DNA from: Blastocatellia bacterium
Lineage (GTDB): Bacteria; Acidobacteriota; Blastocatellia; Chloracidobacteriales; JADJPF01
Length of the DNA: 64,000 nt
Direction: 5' to 3'
NCBI GenBank assembly: GCA_016713405.1
Contig: JADJPF010000001.1
Coordinates: forward strand, 686,417-750,416
Of the stretch, positions 8,801 to 16,796 are shown piece by piece. A program made the position numbers and the translations under genes. Within the stretch, counting starts at the first letter, position 1; each line of letters opens with the position of its first letter. The notes under the pieces are model-generated. The model made no database searches and had not been told where the DNA came from. It worked only from the letters and a program-made list of their open reading frames with translations.

Positions 8801-11555
8801 CACTTATTGATACTAAAGTTTCTTCTTTTACAAAGTTTGCTTGTAAAAAGTGAGCAAGCTGATTAGCTTTTTTATTAAGTTGATTATAGGTAAGTGTGTC
8901 TTCTTCATATTCTAAATCTATAGCATCAGGATCAATTGCTACTTGGTTTTCTATTAATTTTTGTATGATAAGTATAGTTTTGTAATCTCTACTTGTGTTA
9001 TTAAAATTAAGAATGGAAGATTTTTCTTTCTTAGAAAGTATCTCTAAGTTTGAAATAGCTGTTTTAGGCTCTTTTACTATTGACTCAAGCAATGTATAAA
9101 AGTTATCGGCCAGCCGTTCAATAGTGGATGTTTCAAAAAGATCTGTATTATATTCAAAAATGGCTAATAAACCTGATTCTGTTTCTATTGTTTCAAGCAG
9201 TAAATCAAATTTGGCTGTTTTATTATCAACCACTTCTGTAGAAAGACTTATATCTTGAAGTTCAATTAAACTAATAGGTGTATTTTGCATTACAAACATG
9301 ACTTGGAAAAAAGGTGTCCTACTTAAATCACGCTCGGGTTGAAGCTTTTCAACTAAGGCTTCAAAAGGAATATCTTGATTGGAATAAGCACCTAATGTTA
9401 CTTCTTTTACTCTTGATAAAAGTTCTTCAAAACTTGGATTTCCTGATAAATCTGTTCTTAATACTAGGGTATTTACAAATACCCCTATCAAATTTTCTAT
9501 TTGGGAATGATTACGATTAGCAATAGGAGTGCCTATTAGTATATCTTCGGTGCTAGTATAACGATAAAGCAAAGTTTGTAAGCTTGCTAACATAAGCATA
9601 AAAGGTGTTACGCTTTGTTGTCGTGAGAGTAAGTATAATTTTTCTATTAAGGATTTTGATATAACTTTTGTATGTTTACGACCTGCAAAAGTTTGAATAG
9701 GTGGACGTGCTTTATCAATAGGTAGTTGTAAAGGTGTTAAATTTCCCGCTAATTTTTCTTTCCAATAACCAAGCTGTTTTTCAAAAACTTCTCCCTGCAT
9801 CCATTGTCGTTGCCAATAAGCATAATCTGCATATTGTATTGGCAGTTTTGGTAAGTCTGGAATTTTATTTTGTGTGTATGATTGATAAAGTGTTGCCATT
9901 TCTTTTACAAATACTCCAAATGACCATCCATCCCATACTATATGCGGTAAAACAATTAAAACTATATGTTCAGTTTCGCTTATGCTAATAAGGGTGACTC
10001 TTATTAACAAATCTTCTGAAAGGTTAAAAAGTTTTTGACCTTCTGATATGTACACTTCTGATAATCTAACTTCTAGTTCTGTTTCTGCAACATTACTTAA
10101 GTTTATTTGTTGTATTTTTAAATCACGATTTTCAATAATGATTTGAATAGGACGGCTATTAACTAGCCTAAAGTTAGTACGCAGTGCTTCATGGCGTTGA
10201 ATAATATGATTAAAACTAAGTTCAAGAGCAGCTAAATTAAGAAAACCCTTAATTTTTATACCAAATCTATCATTATAAGCGGGGTTATTAGGTTCAAACT
10301 GGCTTAAAAACCAAAGTCTTTCTTGAGTAAAAGATAAAGGTAAATCAATTTCACGGGGTAAAGGTGTAATAAGATGCTCTTTTTCAAGATGTTTAGAATC
10401 GTTAGAAATGTCTATTAACTGAGCTAGTTGGGCAATGGTTGGAGATTCTAATAAATTACGAAGAGAAATATCATTAGTAAATGTGCTTCGTAGTTTTGTG
10501 AATAGCTGCATAGCAAGCAAAGAATGTCCACCTAATTCAAAGAAATTATCATTTATTCCTACAGATTTAACATTTAGTAACTCTTTCCATATTTCAGCTA
10601 ATTCTATTTCTGTTCTAGTAGAAGGTGCTAGATATTCTGCTAGGCTACTTTGAGAATATTCAGGAGCAGGTAAAGCCTTACGGTCAACTTTAGCATTAGG
10701 TGTTAGAGGCATGGATTGTAAATAAACAACTGCTGATGGAACCATATATTCTGGCAATTGCTGTCTAATATATGTTTGTATTTCTGATGTTGAAGGTAAT
10801 GTTTCATCAGAGTTTTTAGTTACAAGGTATGCTACTAGTTTCTTTTCATCTCTTTTATCTTCTCTTGCTATTACAACTGCTTGTGATACTTCTGGATGTT
10901 GGAGCAGTAAAGTTTCAATTTCACCAAGTTCAATACGAAAACCACGAATTTTAACTTGATGGTCAAGCCTACCAAGAAATTCTATAGTACCATCATCTAG
11001 CCAACGTGCTAAATCTCCTGTTCTATATAACTTGTCTGTTTGAGATTTGCTAAAAGGATTTGCAATAAACTTTTCTGATGTAAGCTCAGGACGTTGGAAA
11101 TATCCTTTTACTACTCCTTCTCCTGCTATTAATAGCTCTCCTGCTACTCCTACTGGCACTAGTTCTAGTGCTTCATTTACTATGTAAATTTGTGTGTTGG
11201 CTATTGGTTTTCCTATTGTTACTGTATTTAATACTCTATCGTTAGCCTCTACTTTATGTGTGGATGACCAAATGGTTGTTTCTGTTGGCCCATACATATT
11301 ATGTAACTCACCTTTTATTACATTTATTAATTCTTTTGCTAGGCTTGTTGTTAATGCTTCTCCTCCTACCATCATCATTTTTAACTCTTTTATTGCTTCT
11401 TTTGCTTCTTCTTCTGTTGTTAATACTCTTGCTAATGATGGTGTACATTGTAAATGACTTACTTTATGTCTCTTTATTTGTTCTGTTATTGAATAGTCTA
11501 AGGAAGTAGAGTTAGTTAATAACCTAACTTGGTCAAGATAGCTTAAGCCTTCCAT
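1764..11555 (-). CDS. NRPS fragment: end of M7, M8 (Ser), M9 (Gly with monooxygenase), thioester reductase
   Basis: A 3263-residue open frame; its first codon is internal (ATG GAA GGC within the linker after the M7 monooxygenase). In order: second half of the M7 Gly A domain (11.5-10.7 kb); PCP with GGHSL (~10.53 kb); C domain with PHIVWDGWS (~9.93 kb); A domain M8 whose code reads DVWHMSLIDK, one residue from the EntF-type serine code; PCP with GGDSI (~7.34 kb); a C domain starting LQAGMLFHS with intact HHAILDG; A domain M9 with a Gly code (DILQLGMIWK) interrupted by a luciferase-like monooxygenase (5084 to ~4030); PCP with GGNSI (~3.09 kb); and a C-terminal NAD-binding-4 reductase. This is the end of the line and releases the product reductively. 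The only visible lesion is the frameshift at its 5' end. Confidence 0.93.
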   Translation of the reverse strand: MEGLSYLDQVRLLTNSTSLDYSITEQIKRHKVSHLQCTPSLARVLTTEEEAKEAIKELKMMMVGGEALTTSLAKELINVIKGELHNMYGPTETTIWSSTHKVEANDRVLNTVTIGKPIANTQIYIVNEALELVPVGVAGELLIAGEGVVKGYFQRPELTSEKFIANPFSKSQTDKLYRTGDLARWLDDGTIEFLGRLDHQVKIRGFRIELGEIETLLLQHPEVSQAVVIAREDKRDEKKLVAYLVTKNSDETLPSTSEIQTYIRQQLPEYMVPSAVVYLQSMPLTPNAKVDRKALPAPEYSQSSLAEYLAPSTRTEIELAEIWKELLNVKSVGINDNFFELGGHSLLAMQLFTKLRSTFTNDISLRNLLESPTIAQLAQLIDISNDSKHLEKEHLITPLPREIDLPLSFTQERLWFLSQFEPNNPAYNDRFGIKIKGFLNLAALELSFNHIIQRHEALRTNFRLVNSRPIQIIIENRDLKIQQINLSNVAETELEVRLSEVYISEGQKLFNLSEDLLIRVTLISISETEHIVLIVLPHIVWDGWSFGVFVKEMATLYQSYTQNKIPDLPKLPIQYADYAYWQRQWMQGEVFEKQLGYWKEKLAGNLTPLQLPIDKARPPIQTFAGRKHTKVISKSLIEKLYLLSRQQSVTPFMLMLASLQTLLYRYTSTEDILIGTPIANRNHSQIENLIGVFVNTLVLRTDLSGNPSFEELLSRVKEVTLGAYSNQDIPFEALVEKLQPERDLSRTPFFQVMFVMQNTPISLIELQDISLSTEVVDNKTAKFDLLLETIETESGLLAIFEYNTDLFETSTIERLADNFYTLLESIVKEPKTAISNLEILSKKEKSSILNFNNTSRDYKTILIIQKLIENQVAIDPDAIDLEYEEDTLTYNQLNKKANQLAHFLQANFVKEETLVSISVERSFELVIGLLGIIKAGAAYVPIDPSYPKDRISFMLEDAGAAILLTQEHLLSKLPSKSSKIICLDSDWESISGFSTDNPTSNVAENSPAYMIYTSGSTGKPKGAVNTHKGICNRLLWMQEQYQLTSYDKVLQKTPFSFDVSVWEFFWPLMTGASLVIAKAEGHKDSRYLVQLIKQQQVTTLHFVPSMLQVFLEEPGVEDCISIRQVMCSGEALPFDLQERFYQKLNTTTLHNLYGPTEAAIDVTYWHCQKQSQRKIVPIGYPIANTQIHILDNHLQPVPIGVAAELYIAGIGLASHYWNRPDLTDEKFIPNPFFLGERMYRTGDLARWLEDGSIEYLGRIDHQVKIRGFRIELGEIETVLAQHPSVKEVVVVAHQDHNKDKRLVAYVVAQLVEVPSINQLQTFVKEFLPEYMVPSAVVYLQSMPLSPNGKIDRKALPAPSEDRPILENVFVAATTSEEEILTAIWIEVLGIKQVGIDDNFFALGGDSIRSVQVLSQARNYGLNLTLKQLFQAQTIRELAKEAKISSTNLSDIPITTAFSLISEHDKALLPNNLDDAYPVSILQAGMLFHSEYNVDSAIYHDIFSFVLKTYLDVDKLNQAIASLIKRHTILRTTFSFSDYSRPLQLVQKTAFAPLTIVNIRTLSKDEQDKQINEWLETEKTRGFDWKQAPLLRFQIHCLTDDTFYLSLSFHHAILDGWSIASMLTELFQLYNSLLNGEELILKALESDYRDFIALEQATLESKETKEFWTNLLADSNVVRLPRWFSNKDQTPRLYALDLAISQDLSKNLRKLAQTATVALRSVLLAAHLKVISTLTGQTDVITGIVTNGRPEKQDSEQVLGLFLNTVPIRKNLTGGNWLKLIKEVFALEREIMPHRIYPLANIQSLNSGEALFDTFFDFINFHVYEKLSAMTGIEVLSENVFEQTNFAMWAHFIQTTNSTDLILRLNCNLAVLTKEQIDLIGGYYLTALNSMVADPQRHYEKESLLSDDEREIILNSWNATAKAYPDLCIHQLFEIQAKSTPNKIAVVFENKQLTYYELNSKANRLAYHLISLNVEPDHLVGICVERSLEMIIGLLAILKAGAAYVPLDPSYPKDRISFILSDANIKVLLTQEKLLSTFPQEQNIICLDGKWGVSEKSENPKTNVSANNLAYVIYTSGSTGNPKGVMLEHRNVVNFFGAMDDKISFDNDSVWLALTSISFDISVLELLWTLTRGFKVIVQSEEAILVSSSDNYSNENKTIDFSLFYFASDESTKAEDRYKLFLEGAKFADQNGFSSLWVPERHFHAFGGLYPNPSLAASAVAMITNKINIRAGSVVLPLHNPIRVAEEWSFVDNISKGRVGLSFASGWHANDFVFAPDNYHNRREIMLREIETVKKLWRGESVTARNGFGNDVEIKTLPQPVQKDLPVWLTAGGSPETFKIAGQMGINLLTHLLGQSIESLSEKIVIYRQAWKSSGHKGEGYVTLMLHTFVEKNLEYVKEKVTIPFSNYLRSSVDLLKPLAQSIGLNFDSLTDEDKETVVSHRFDRYFETSGLFGTPETCFKIVNQLKAIGVDEIACLIDFGIDADAVLNALDYLNKLMKQSNALTYDYSIAAQIHRHNVTHMQCTPSLGRLIMNDQGARSAMSKLDYLLLGGEALPSNFAYEITQTLPSKLLNMYGPTETTIWSTVYNVEEANSFISIGRPIANTEIYILDQFNQPLPVAVSGELYIGGDGLARGYYQRPELTNERFVPNPFKNNARLYRTGDLARYLPDGNIDFLGRIDHQVKLRGFRIELGEIEVLLAQHPEIKECLAIIQADQPENKKIIAYFIPQLKNSPSINKLRQYLSEKLPEYMIPSTFVPMESWPLTPNGKINRRALPIPTTERPLLKDSYLSPTTETEAKIISIFSQLLEIDQIGIEDNFFELGGNSILSVQLVVKLRETFKVEIPLRTLFDNTPTARKVAEIIDNASPMVEKLDLAAEIVLDESIKPPTSNYSIVTEPNNIFLTGATGFLGAFLLVELINQTNAQIYCLVRAANLELAQERLIERMKFYELWNEAFSSRISVLVGDLSQPRFGLSEETFDKLAANIDVIYHVGATVNFIYSYQVLKPANVFGTQEVLRLASKTKVKPVHFTSTSSVFEGFNGGKTVFEYDEINLEASFSTGYTQTKVVSEKIIEIARQRGLPVSIYRLDLVGGHSKTGVANTSDFIALLIKGCIQYGSAPLLNSVFDLTPVDFACNAIVTLSKQTNQIGKNFHLLNPYPPSASGLFDWVRSFGYDLEAKPFREWQTEITSQNTLKPENALYTLIPFIKELRLDQEDEFFTFDVHQTEEALLPLQIICPKIDTELLHKCLAFFERCGFISVMQKM
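4030..5084 (-). other. Luciferase-like monooxygenase inserted in M9 Gly A domain
   Basis: About 350 residues beginning IDFSLFYFASDEST interrupt the A domain between the FDISVLELL core motif and the VTHMQCTPS motif. Typical features of the NRPS-associated bacterial-luciferase family (TIGR04020) are seen: WVPERHFHAFGGLYPNP, IRAGSVVLPLHNP and GLSFASGWHANDFVFAPDNY. It is clearly more diverged from the M5 and M7 copies than these are from each other. By analogy with MtaG and MelG it may hydroxylate the alpha-carbon of PCP-bound glycine with FMNH2 and O2. Confidence 0.85.
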
Positions 11556-12550
11556 AACATTTGATAAGAAATACCAAAATCTATTAAACAGGCTACTTCA
11601 TCTACTCCTATTTCTTTTAGTTTTTCTACTATTTGAACACAAGTTTCTACATTGCCTAGAAGCCCACTTGTATCAAAATAACGCTCAAAGGCGTGTTCTA
11701 AGAGTGCATCTAAATCATCTTTAGTAAAATCTTCTGCATCAATGTTTACACCTAAGCTTTTTCCTAGATTTCTTATTAAATCTAAAGAAGTGCGTAAATA
11801 ATTAATAAAGGGTTTACGAACTCGTTCTTTTACTTCTTTTGAATCTTTTCCTACATAAGTATGTATCATTAAGCTAACATAGCCATTACCGGGATAGCCT
11901 TTATTTTGCCAAGCTTGACGATAAACTTTAATTTTTTCACTAAGTTCTTCAATACTTTGGCCTAACAAGTGGGTAAGAAGATTAGCCCCAACTTCGCCAG
12001 CTAGTTGGAAAGTGGAAGGGCTACCAGCAGCAGTTACCCAAACAGGTAACTCTTTTTGTATGGGTTTAGGAAGAATTCTTATAGCAACATTATTACCAGC
12101 CCCACCCTTAAAGCTTATTGCTTCACCTCGCCATAGCTTACGAACCGTTTCTATATCACGAAACATAATATCTCTACGGTTAGAGTAATTATCAGGAGCA
12201 AAGACAAAATCATCCGCATGCCATCCAGATGCAAAAGATAGTCCTACTCTTCCTTTAGACAAGTTATCTATAACTGACCAATCTTCAGCAACTCTAATTG
12301 GACTATTTAGAGGTAAAACTACGCTCCCTGCTCTTATTTGAATATTGTTAGTTAGAGCAGCAACAGCAGAACTAGCAACAGCAGGATTAGGATAAAGTCC
12401 ACCAAAAGCATGAAAGTGACGTTCAGGAGTCCAAACAGCAGAAAAATTATGCTCATCAGCAAATTTTGCTCCATCTATTAAGAGTTTATACTTATTGTTT
12501 GAATTTTCTGTTGAATCATCACTTGCAAAATAGAAGAGGCTAAAATCCAT
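11543..12550 (-). CDS. NRPS fragment: luciferase-like monooxygenase of module M7
   Basis: A 335-residue reading frame covering the inserted monooxygenase: starts MDFSLFYFASDDST, contains WTPERHFHAFGG, IRAGSVVLPLN and GLSFASGWHADDFVFAPDNY, ends within LIDFGISYQ. It looks like a stand-alone gene only because it is bounded by two lesions. Upstream, the linker has lost two bases compared with the M5 copy (21.25 kb), giving a TAG. Downstream, one base is lost near 11560, turning SYQHVMEG into SYQMLWKA-stop. The M5 copy reads straight through both places, so this should be the middle of an A[LLM] domain. Role as for M9: putative FMN-dependent alpha-hydroxylation of PCP-bound Gly. Confidence 0.85.
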   Translation of the reverse strand: MDFSLFYFASDDSTENSNNKYKLLIDGAKFADEHNFSAVWTPERHFHAFGGLYPNPAVASSAVAALTNNIQIRAGSVVLPLNSPIRVAEDWSVIDNLSKGRVGLSFASGWHADDFVFAPDNYSNRRDIMFRDIETVRKLWRGEAISFKGGAGNNVAIRILPKPIQKELPVWVTAAGSPSTFQLAGEVGANLLTHLLGQSIEELSEKIKVYRQAWQNKGYPGNGYVSLMIHTYVGKDSKEVKERVRKPFINYLRTSLDLIRNLGKSLGVNIDAEDFTKDDLDALLEHAFERYFDTSGLLGNVETCVQIVEKLKEIGVDEVACLIDFGISYQMLWKA

Positions 12551-12560
12551 CTTCTTTGAG

Positions 12561-13112
12561 CTATTTTTCTAGTTTTTCTAAACTAACAACACCTCTGCTA
12601 TCAGATTGAATAACAACTTTGAAGCCACGGGATAGAGTCCAAAAGAGTTCAAGGACAGAAATATCAAAGGAAATACTAGTAACAGCTAACCAAACACCGT
12701 CCGAATATTTACCAATTCTTTGCTCCATACCAACAAAGAAATTAATAACATTACGGTGGGAAATCATAACTCCTTTAGGCTTACCTGTAGAACCTGATGT
12801 ATAAATAATATATGCTAAGTTTTCGCTAGTGTTTATATTTACTAGATTTGATGTGCTTTCTTTTTCTATATCCTTCCAATCATTATCAATAAAAACAGTA
12901 TTTCCAATGTATAAAGAAGCGAGAGAAGACAAACTATTTTGAGTGATAAGCACGCTAAGCTGAGCATCATCAATCATATAAGAGATTCTATCTTTAGGAT
13001 AAGAAGAATCCAAAGGAACATAAGCTGCGCCTGCTTTAAGAATAGCAAGAAGAGCAATCATCATTTCGCTAGAGCGTTCTATTAATAAACCTACCCTAGA
13101 ATTTGATGTCAC
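12561..13112 (-). CDS. NRPS fragment: N-terminal part of M7 Gly adenylation domain
   Basis: A 183-residue fragment whose start is an internal GTG (GTG ACA TCA in a V-T-S-N-S-R context). It holds the A-domain core LKAGAAYVPLD, the AMP-binding loop YTSGSTGKPKG and the FDISVLELFW segment that supplies D235, I236 and L239 of the Gly code. It stops at SLEKLEK, just before the inserted monooxygenase, where two bases are missing relative to the M5 copy. Upstream the frame is broken because a GGGG run is GGG near 13214. Confidence 0.85.
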   Translation of the reverse strand: MTSNSRVGLLIERSSEMMIALLAILKAGAAYVPLDSSYPKDRISYMIDDAQLSVLITQNSLSSLASLYIGNTVFIDNDWKDIEKESTSNLVNINTSENLAYIIYTSGSTGKPKGVMISHRNVINFFVGMEQRIGKYSDGVWLAVTSISFDISVLELFWTLSRGFKVVIQSDSRGVVSLEKLEK

Positions 13113-13171
13113 TCCTAGTTTACGTAAGAAATGAGCTAGTTGGTTAGCTTTCTCATTTAACTCTTTATAAC

Positions 13172-14791
13172 TTAATTCATTGTTTTCAAAGATAATAGCA
13201 GTAGAAGAAGGGATTTAGTTACTTGATGTTCAAAGAGTTGATGAATAGTTATTTCTCTATCATAATCACAGTAAGTATTATTCCAAGTGTAAAGTAATTC
13301 TTCTTTTTCTGCTTGAGAGATAAGAGATAATTTAGAGATATGTTCTTTTGGATTATTAACTATTGATTCTAATAGCGTTAAGAAATTATCTGCCATTCTT
13401 ACTATAGTAGAATGATAAAATAAATCTGTGTTGTATTCAAAAATAGTAAACAAACCAGAATCATTTTCATAAGCTTCAAGAGTTAAATCAAATTTGGCAG
13501 TTTTATTGTCAACAACCAATGAGGAAAGGGTTATATCCTCTAACTCTATTTTAGGAACAAAAGCATTTTGAAGAATAAGCATGACTTGGAAAAAAGGGCT
13601 ACGACTTAAATCGCGCTCAGGTTGAAGCTTTTCAACTAGAGCTTCAAAAGGAATATCTTGATTAGAATAAGCACCTAGGGTGACATCTTTAACTCTAGCA
13701 AGAAGTTGCTCAAAAGTAGGATTAGAAGATAAATCAGAACGCATAACCAAAGTGTTAATAAAAACACCAATAAGGTTTTCTATGTCAGGATGATTACGGT
13801 TAGCAATAGGACTACCAACCAAAATATCTTCACTTCCACTGTATCGATAAAGAAGAGTTTGAAAGGCAGCCAACAATGTCATAAACAAAGTTGCAGAATT
13901 GTTTCTTGATAGCTGTTGTATTTCTTTTAATAACTTACTAGGCAATACTTTAAGAAATCTTCTACCAGCAAAAGTCTGGATAGGTGGACGAGGTTTATCT
14001 ATAGGTAGTTGTAAGGGTGATAGTTTACTAGCTAACTTTTCTTTCCAATAAGCAAGTTGTTTTTCAAAAACTTCACCTTGCATCCATTGTCGTTGCCAAT
14101 AGGCATAATCTGCGTATTGTATTGGCAGTTTTGGTAGTTCTGGAGTTTTATTTTCTGTGTATGATTGATAAAGTGTTGCTATTTCTCTTACAAATACTCC
14201 AAATGACCATCCATCCCATACTATATGTGAAAATATAAATAGCAATACGTGGTATTGCTCATTTATTTTTATCAAAGTAGTTCTAAATAATAAGTCTTCT
14301 GATAAATTAAAAAGTTTTTGACCTTCTTTAATAAATAATTCTTCAATTTCAGCTTCAAAATTAGCATTATCAATATTTTCTAAATTAATTTGAGAAAGTT
14401 CCAAAACACGGTTTTTAGCAATAATTTGGACAGGATTACCATTAACAAAAGCAAAATTTGTTCTTAAAGCTTCATGTCTTTCAATTATTTGGTTTAAGCT
14501 TTCCTCTAATGCTAAAAAGTTTAGTGAGCCTTTTATTTCTATTGCTAAACGCTCATTATAAGCAGCATTATCTGGCTCAAACTGGCTTAAAAACCATAAT
14601 CTTTCTTGAGTAAATGATAAAGGTATGTCTTGGTTTCTTGATATTTTAGATATAACTACTTCTAGTTTATTACCTTTTTTGATTTCCAAATCTATTAAAT
14701 TTGATAACGATTCAATTGTTGAGTTATCAAAGAGCGATCTTAAAATTAAATCTACATTAAACACATTTCTTATCTTTGTATTTAATTGCAT
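13172..14791 (-). CDS. NRPS fragment: M6 PCP tail, M7 condensation domain, start of M7 A domain
   Basis: A 539-residue fragment; its ATG is internal to the PCP motif GGHSLLAMQL, and the frame stays open upstream to about 14975 through the A10 motif PNAKVDRKALPAP. It contains a complete LCL-type C domain: LSFTQERLWFLSQFEP, SHIVWDGWS (catalytic second His and Asp present) and a SPFFQVMLILQNA segment that is in frame here because its A tract has six As. It ends at the start of the A domain (HQLFEHQVTKS, then out of frame) at a one-G deletion. Nearly identical to the 26.6-28.3 kb copy. Confidence 0.88.
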   Translation of the reverse strand: MQLNTKIRNVFNVDLILRSLFDNSTIESLSNLIDLEIKKGNKLEVVISKISRNQDIPLSFTQERLWFLSQFEPDNAAYNERLAIEIKGSLNFLALEESLNQIIERHEALRTNFAFVNGNPVQIIAKNRVLELSQINLENIDNANFEAEIEELFIKEGQKLFNLSEDLLFRTTLIKINEQYHVLLFIFSHIVWDGWSFGVFVREIATLYQSYTENKTPELPKLPIQYADYAYWQRQWMQGEVFEKQLAYWKEKLASKLSPLQLPIDKPRPPIQTFAGRRFLKVLPSKLLKEIQQLSRNNSATLFMTLLAAFQTLLYRYSGSEDILVGSPIANRNHPDIENLIGVFINTLVMRSDLSSNPTFEQLLARVKDVTLGAYSNQDIPFEALVEKLQPERDLSRSPFFQVMLILQNAFVPKIELEDITLSSLVVDNKTAKFDLTLEAYENDSGLFTIFEYNTDLFYHSTIVRMADNFLTLLESIVNNPKEHISKLSLISQAEKEELLYTWNNTYCDYDREITIHQLFEHQVTKSLLLLLLSLKTMN

Positions 14792-14979
14792 AGCCAGTAG
14801 GGAATGACCACCTAATTCAAAGAAGTTATCTTTAATACTTACGTTTTCTATATTTAATAATTCTGACCAGATATTAACTAAAGCAACTTGAATTGGAGTA
14901 GAAGGAGCTACATAGTTTTGATTATTTTGAGAATATTCAGGAGCAGGTAAAGCCTTACGGTCAACTTTAGCATTAGGTG

Positions 14980-16227
14980 TTAGAGAGGTATGGATTGTAA
15001 ATAAACAACTGCTGATGGAACCATATATTCTGGCAATTGCTGTCTAATGTATGTTTGTATTTCTGATGTTGAAGGTAATGTTTCATCAGAGTTTTTAGTT
15101 ACAAGGTATGCTACTAGTTTCTTTTCATCTCTTTTATCTTCCCTTGCTATTACAACTGCCTGTGATACTTCTGGATGTTGGAGCAGTAAGGTTTCAATTT
15201 CACCAAGTTCAATACGAAAACCACGAATTTTAACTTGATGGTCAAGCCTACCAAGAAATTCTATAGTACCATCATCTAACCAACGTGCTAAATCTCCTGT
15301 TCTATATAACTTGCCTGTTTGAGATTTGCTAAAAGGATTTGCAATAAACTTTTCTGATGTAAGCTCAGGACGTTGGAAATATCCTCTTACTACTCCTTCT
15401 CCTGCTATTAATAGCTCTCCTGCTACTCCTACTGGCACTAATTCTAGTGCTTCATTTACTATGTAAATTTGTGTGTTGGCTATTGGTTTTCCTATTGTTA
15501 CTGTATTTAATACTCTATCGTTAGCCTCTACTTTATGTGTGGATGACCAAATGGTTGTTTCTGTTGGCCCATACATATTATGTAACTCACCTTTTATTAC
15601 ATTTATCAATTCTTTTGCTAGGCTTGTTGTTAATGCTTCTCCTCCTACCATCATCATTTTTAGTTCTTTTATTGCTTCTTTTGCTTCTTCTTCTGTTGTT
15701 AATACTCTTGCTAATGATGGTGTACATTGTAAATGACTTACTTTATGTCTTTTTATTTGTTCTGTTATTGAATAGTCTGCTTCTGATAAAGTTGAACTAA
15801 CAACACCTCTGCTATCAGATTGAATAACAACTTTAAAGCCACGGGATAGAGTCCAAAAGAGTTCAAGGACAGAGATATCAAAGGAAATACTAGTAACAGC
15901 TAACCAAACACCGTCCAAATATTTACCAATTCTTTGCTCCATACCAACAAAGAAATTAATAACATTACGGTGGGAAATCATTACTCCTTTAGGCTTACCT
16001 GTAGAACCTGATGTATAAATAATATATGCTAAGTTTTTGCTAGTGTTAATATTTACTAGATTTGATGTGCTTTCTTTTTCTATATCCTTCCAATCATTAT
16101 CAATAAAAACAGTATTTCCAATGTATAAAGAAGCAAGAGAAGACAAACTATTTTGAGTGATAAGCACGCTAAGCTGAGCATCATCAATCATATAAGAGAT
16201 TCTATCTTTAGGATAAGAAGAATCCAA
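14980..16227 (-). CDS. NRPS fragment: M6 Gly adenylation domain, without monooxygenase
   Basis: A 415-residue fragment opened by an internal TTG (LDSSYPKDR). It carries YTSGSTGKPKG, FDISVLELFW, HLQCTPSL, MMMVGGEAL, NMYGPTETTIW, YRTGDLARW and VKIRGFRIELGE. The ten-residue code reads DILQMGMIWK, a glycine code. Here the sequence passes directly from SDSRGVVS to STLSEADYSITEQ, so this copy has no luciferase-like insert. It ends at a CT dinucleotide duplication near 14983 (CCTCTCTAAC instead of CCTCTAAC), which creates a TAA in the A9-A10 linker. Confidence 0.88.
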   Translation of the reverse strand: MDSSYPKDRISYMIDDAQLSVLITQNSLSSLASLYIGNTVFIDNDWKDIEKESTSNLVNINTSKNLAYIIYTSGSTGKPKGVMISHRNVINFFVGMEQRIGKYLDGVWLAVTSISFDISVLELFWTLSRGFKVVIQSDSRGVVSSTLSEADYSITEQIKRHKVSHLQCTPSLARVLTTEEEAKEAIKELKMMMVGGEALTTSLAKELINVIKGELHNMYGPTETTIWSSTHKVEANDRVLNTVTIGKPIANTQIYIVNEALELVPVGVAGELLIAGEGVVRGYFQRPELTSEKFIANPFSKSQTGKLYRTGDLARWLDDGTIEFLGRLDHQVKIRGFRIELGEIETLLLQHPEVSQAVVIAREDKRDEKKLVAYLVTKNSDETLPSTSEIQTYIRQQLPEYMVPSAVVYLQSIPL

Positions 16228-16796
16228 GGAACATAAGCCGCACCTGCTTTAAGAATAGCAAGAAGAGCAATCATCATTTCGCTAGAGCGTTCTATTAATA
16301 AACCTACCCTAGAATTTGATGTCACTCCTAGCTTACGTAAGAAATGAGCTAGTTGGTTAGCTTTCTCATTTAACTCTTTGTAACTTAATTGATTGTTTTC
16401 AAAGACAATAGCAGTAGAAGAAGGGGATTTAATGACTTGATGTTCAAAGAGTTGATGAATAGTTATTTCCCTATCATAATCACAATAAGTATTATTCCAA
16501 GTGTAGAGTAATTCTTCTTTTTCTGCTTGAGAGATAAGAGATAATTTAGATATATGTTCTTTTGGATTATTAACTATTGATTCTAATAGTGTTAAGAAAT
16601 TATCTGCCATTCTTACTATAGTAGAATGATAAAATAAATCTGTGTTGTATTCAAAAATAGTAAACAAACCAGAATCATTTTCATAAGCTTCAAGAGTTAA
16701 ATCAAATTTGGCAGTTTTATTGTCAACAACCAATGAGGAAAGGGTTATATCCTCTAACTCTATTTTAGGAACAAAAGCATTTTGAAGAATAAGCAT
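16188..16796 (-). CDS. NRPS fragment: end of M6 condensation domain and start of M6 A domain
   Basis: A 202-residue fragment. It starts at an internal ATG in the conserved QVMLILQNA segment, after the A-tract lesion near 16805, and runs through the C-A linker (WNNTYCDYDREITIHQLFEH) into the A domain (LTYKEL-like region, LKAGAAYVP). It ends where an AAA run is AA near 16229, shifting VPLDSSYPKD out of frame. The neighbouring fragment resumes the same protein in the next frame. Confidence 0.85.
   Translation of the reverse strand: MLILQNAFVPKIELEDITLSSLVVDNKTAKFDLTLEAYENDSGLFTIFEYNTDLFYHSTIVRMADNFLTLLESIVNNPKEHISKLSLISQAEKEELLYTWNNTYCDYDREITIHQLFEHQVIKSPSSTAIVFENNQLSYKELNEKANQLAHFLRKLGVTSNSRVGLLIERSSEMMIALLAILKAGAAYVPWILLILKIESLI

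Noticed and set aside
11194..11509. Plus-strand Leu/Ser-rich ORFs of about 85 aa, repeated at 15.5, 19.9, 25.6 and 28.8 kb
   Set aside because: They are antisense shadows of the repeated A-domain DNA (GEALTTSLAKELINVIKGEL region). They recur only because the modules are duplicated; there is no ribosome site or independent conservation.
11543..12550. Stand-alone luciferase-like monooxygenase gene
   Set aside because: The identical M5 copy is in frame inside an A domain. The apparent start and stop result from indels at both ends.
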